A stretch of DNA of 64,000 nt, taken from the NCBI GenBank assembly GCA_959347315.1, contig OY365810.1, positions 522,001-586,000 on the forward strand, given 5' to 3'. Below the pieces are notes generated by a model. That model saw nothing but the letters and a program-made list of their open reading frames with translations, had not been told where the DNA came from and did not search any database. The position numbers were made by a program, and so were the translations under genes. This document shows positions 62,601 to 64,000 of this stretch, piece by piece. How positions within the stretch are numbered: the first letter of the stretch is position 1; each line of letters starts with the position of its first letter. Source of the DNA: Bimastos eiseni (lineage: Eukaryota > Annelida > Clitellata > Crassiclitellata > Lumbricidae).

Positions 62601-63442
62601 TACAATTATATCATCGTCATCATAACCATAATCGTCCACTCTTTCATCATCGCCCGACTCGATTACTGTTACTCACTCTATGTACATGTAGGTCTCTCTG
62701 TTGGGCGGTTGGACCGGGTCCTGCGTTCTGCTGCACGTCTTGTCGTGTGCATTACGAAATGTGACCATGTCTCCGGCTATAGAAGCTGGATGTACTCCAC
62801 AGGCTCCCCCTCCAACAGGGAATCTCGCACCGTATCATCGCTTTTGTCTGGCGGTCCTTGTTGGATCTCTCCTTCTCTGCCTATCTTCGCGATCTCTGCT
62901 ACTCTATTTTGAGTGCATCGGGTCGCCACTCTCCCTCTACTGAGCGAGGCCTGCTAATTGTCCCATTTGCCCGTACAACTACTAAACAGCATTTTGCCTC
63001 CTCGGTGGTTGGTTTGGGAGGTGGGGAGGGACACTTAATGAGAGGGGTTAGAAATATGGGGAGGACAAACGTATAACGTGTCCTCTTTCTGTAAAAGGTG
63101 AGGGACTTCTCCCCCTCGACCTTCCTGGATCGCCGCCTCCGATCACTTATAATGGCGGAAGATTGTGCATAATTGTGCAGTAGAGTAATAAAGTAAATTT
63201 ACCTGCATCTGAAACGTTGACAACCATAGCAGTGAACGCACATGTGTCACTTCGTATTTTACACTCAGCCTCACATCTATAAATGCCAGAATCGCTTGGT
63301 TTCAGTGTCTGACCCAATTCCTCCGTTTTGTTGTCTTTGTACCATTTGTACGAACATGACAGGTCCTTGCTCGTGTTGGCCGAACAAAACACTTCGTCTG
63401 TCGTGGTAGTAGCTGTCGTCACTGATGTGTCCGAAAACGCAT
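54658..63442 (-). CDS. Gene D: Ig-domain transmembrane pseudokinase receptor (5' end not placed)
   Basis: Exons: 63203-63442 (Ig), 62432-62548 (transmembrane), 61717-61781 (juxtamembrane), 60414-60840, 59170-59332, 56047-56198, 55583-55657, 54658-54812. They give 463 residues plus stop from the Ig exon on. The phases (1, 1, 0, 1, 2, 1, 1) agree at every junction. The kinase part is paralogous to A-C but every catalytic motif is lost: the glycine loop is NCGEIHG, the lysine motif reads CACERI, HRD.K reads HKNLS, DFG is replaced by SQYC, APE reads TPE. The fold-defining parts persist (DVWSFGIIIWEIL; DSSERPTF). A signal peptide exon must lie further right and was not identified. Likely a cell-surface receptor signalling by docking, not phosphorylation. 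Confidence 0.8.
56690..57017 (-). mobile_element. LINE ORF2 C-terminal fragment next to the 15-bp array
   Basis: The minus-strand frame contains RSAVHGDLIVPFARTS, then NRAFPVVGPTIWNGLPIDL, a standard LINE tail. A (TCAA)n-type run at 56655-56685 marks its 3' end. It sits in the intron of gene D between 59170 and 56198. Confidence 0.8.
57063..58931. repeat. 15-bp minisatellite, about 125 units
   Basis: The consensus ATGAGTGAACGTCCT repeats without a register break for about 1.87 kb. Variant positions are G/T (AGT or ATT), C/G (CCT or CGT) and a GATCGTCGA variant. Because 15 is a multiple of 3, it leaves long open frames on both strands (MSERP plus; LIGRS minus). These are not evidence of a gene. 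The array lies in an intron of gene D. The GATCGTCGA variant occurs only from about 57879 onwards. Confidence 0.97.
61093..61543. mobile_element. Foldback element with GAAGCTGGA minisatellite core
   Basis: The left arm (ATCAATTTTTCGCCAGTA near 61140) pairs with the right arm (TACTGGCGAAAAATTGAT near 61503); the arms extend about 80-100 bp. The centre holds TCCAGCTT and AAGCTGGA units in both orientations. In the intron of gene D between 61717 and 60840. Confidence 0.75.
62432..62548 (-). CDS. Gene D exon: transmembrane segment
   Basis: 38 codons, phase 1-1. After a short Ser-rich stalk it reads WLWLLVLLVIAIVIVAALVY, a textbook single-pass helix, followed by YRYFRKK, a positive stop-transfer. 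This gives type I topology with the pseudokinase inside. Confidence 0.85.
62640..63010 (+). mobile_element. LINE ORF2 C-terminal fragment, antisense in gene D
   Basis: Shifting plus-strand frames give DRVLRSAARLVVCITKCDHV, then ERGLLIVPFARTTTKQHFAS. This is the same LINE family tail as at 56790-57017 (LIVPFART). It lies between the Ig and transmembrane exons. Confidence 0.75.
63203..63442 (-). CDS. Gene D exon: extracellular Ig-like domain
   Basis: 80 codons, phase 1-1, typical of Ig-domain exons. It has a Thr-rich start, then FCSANTSKDLSCSYKWYKDN with a Cys and the Trp of strand C, and SDSGIYRCEAEC with the D.G.Y.C motif of strand F. A second cysteine pair (SDTCAF) is also present. Ends NVSDA before the transmembrane exon. 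Confidence 0.8.
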
Positions 63443-63512
63443 CTGCATATCAAGACAAATATTTATGAAGATTATGATCTTAATATTGATCTGAGGTTCC
63501 GGCTGGCATTGA

Positions 63513-63755
63513 TCATTTGCCAGAATAAGGTCTTAAAGAACAATGGTGGTTATTCGTTACAGAACGACTTCGTGGATCAAGTAATGTTCGATATTGGATG
63601 GTGGACATTGATAGTGTTATTGCGTATCGCAGACAATAGCACTTGTTGTCCGTCTTCCAGCCTTCCAGGACTCTCAACACACTGTCATCTGGTGTTTGCA
63701 ACCAGTACATGCATGTGCGCGAGTCTGGTTCTGGTGACAGTTGTATATATAACAT
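63513..63755 (-). other. Possible further extracellular exon of gene D
   Basis: An open minus-strand frame with RTCMYWLQTPDDSVLRV and DNKCYCLRYAITLSM has Cys and Trp spacing vaguely like an Ig-type domain. A CACCAG acceptor fits phase 1, but no phase-matched donor was found. It may equally be unrelated. Confidence 0.2.
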
Positions 63756-64000
63756 TAGCCGAACATTGATTACACAATAGCCAATCCACCGGTTCTTTGT
63801 ATCTTCTTCTTAAAACCCATCACGGAGACATAAGGATCTATTTAAAGGCGAAATTTGTCTGGAAAGGCAAGTATTGCACCGCAAAGTGCTTCCGCATAAA
63901 CCGTTGGGCTAAAATATGTAACACGCGCAAAGGCCAAACAGAAATGCGAACGTAATCCACGGTTCATCAATGACCTGTGACAGAAACATGATATGCTACA

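Noticed and set aside
1..64000. CRISPR arrays or bacterial defence islands
   Set aside because: Tandem repeats here have no unique spacers of constant length, and all real genes have introns.

Overview
The window is nuclear DNA from an animal, most likely a marine deuterostome and probably an echinoderm. It is AT-rich and intron-rich. It is dotted with the TAGGCCTA-type words common in echinoderm genomes and full of LINE tails, foldback elements, hAT elements and simple repeats. The genus cannot be fixed from sequence alone. No bacterial-style operon, CRISPR array or clear tRNA/rRNA gene was seen.

All recognisable host genes lie on the minus strand, head to tail. In transcriptional order (right to left) they are: (D) an Ig-domain, transmembrane, pseudokinase receptor, about 63.4 to 54.7 kb, with its 5' end beyond what I can place; (C) a TKL-type kinase with an extra C-terminal domain, 42.0 to 33.9 kb; (CARD gene) a large gene, 32.6 to 19.6 kb, encoding CARD-CARD-TRADD-N-like-linker-CARD-TRADD-N-like-beta-propeller; (B) a compact TKL-type kinase, 15.0 to 10.7 kb; (A) a third kinase whose last exons run off the left edge. 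I rebuilt the models by hand from protein similarity, GT-AG sites and intron phase. The phases agree at every junction, which is the main support for the models.

The four kinases are paralogues with the same exon layout. In A, B and C the DFG motif reads DFD, and D has lost all catalytic motifs. The CARD gene joins death-fold adaptors to a propeller without any visible NTPase or nuclease, in an arrangement I do not recognise. Its linker is encoded by a string of tiny phase 1-1 exons, some tandemly duplicated and some dead. The C-terminal exon of kinase C may carry a fragment related to the TRADD-N-like domain of the neighbouring gene. Together the locus reads as a candidate innate-immunity or cell-death signalling island; this is inference.

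The rest is mobile and repetitive DNA: a 3.4 kb segment present twice (5.6-9.1 and 42.4-45.8 kb), two hAT-type elements and a small hAT-like MITE with perfect 8-bp target duplications, foldback elements loaded with a GAAGCTGGA minisatellite, a 549-bp foldback element just upstream of the CARD gene start codon, a 1.87 kb array of a 15-bp unit inside an intron of gene D, and a GC-rich 3.4 kb block (48.9-52.3 kb) with six copies of a motif of about 55 bp that I cannot classify.
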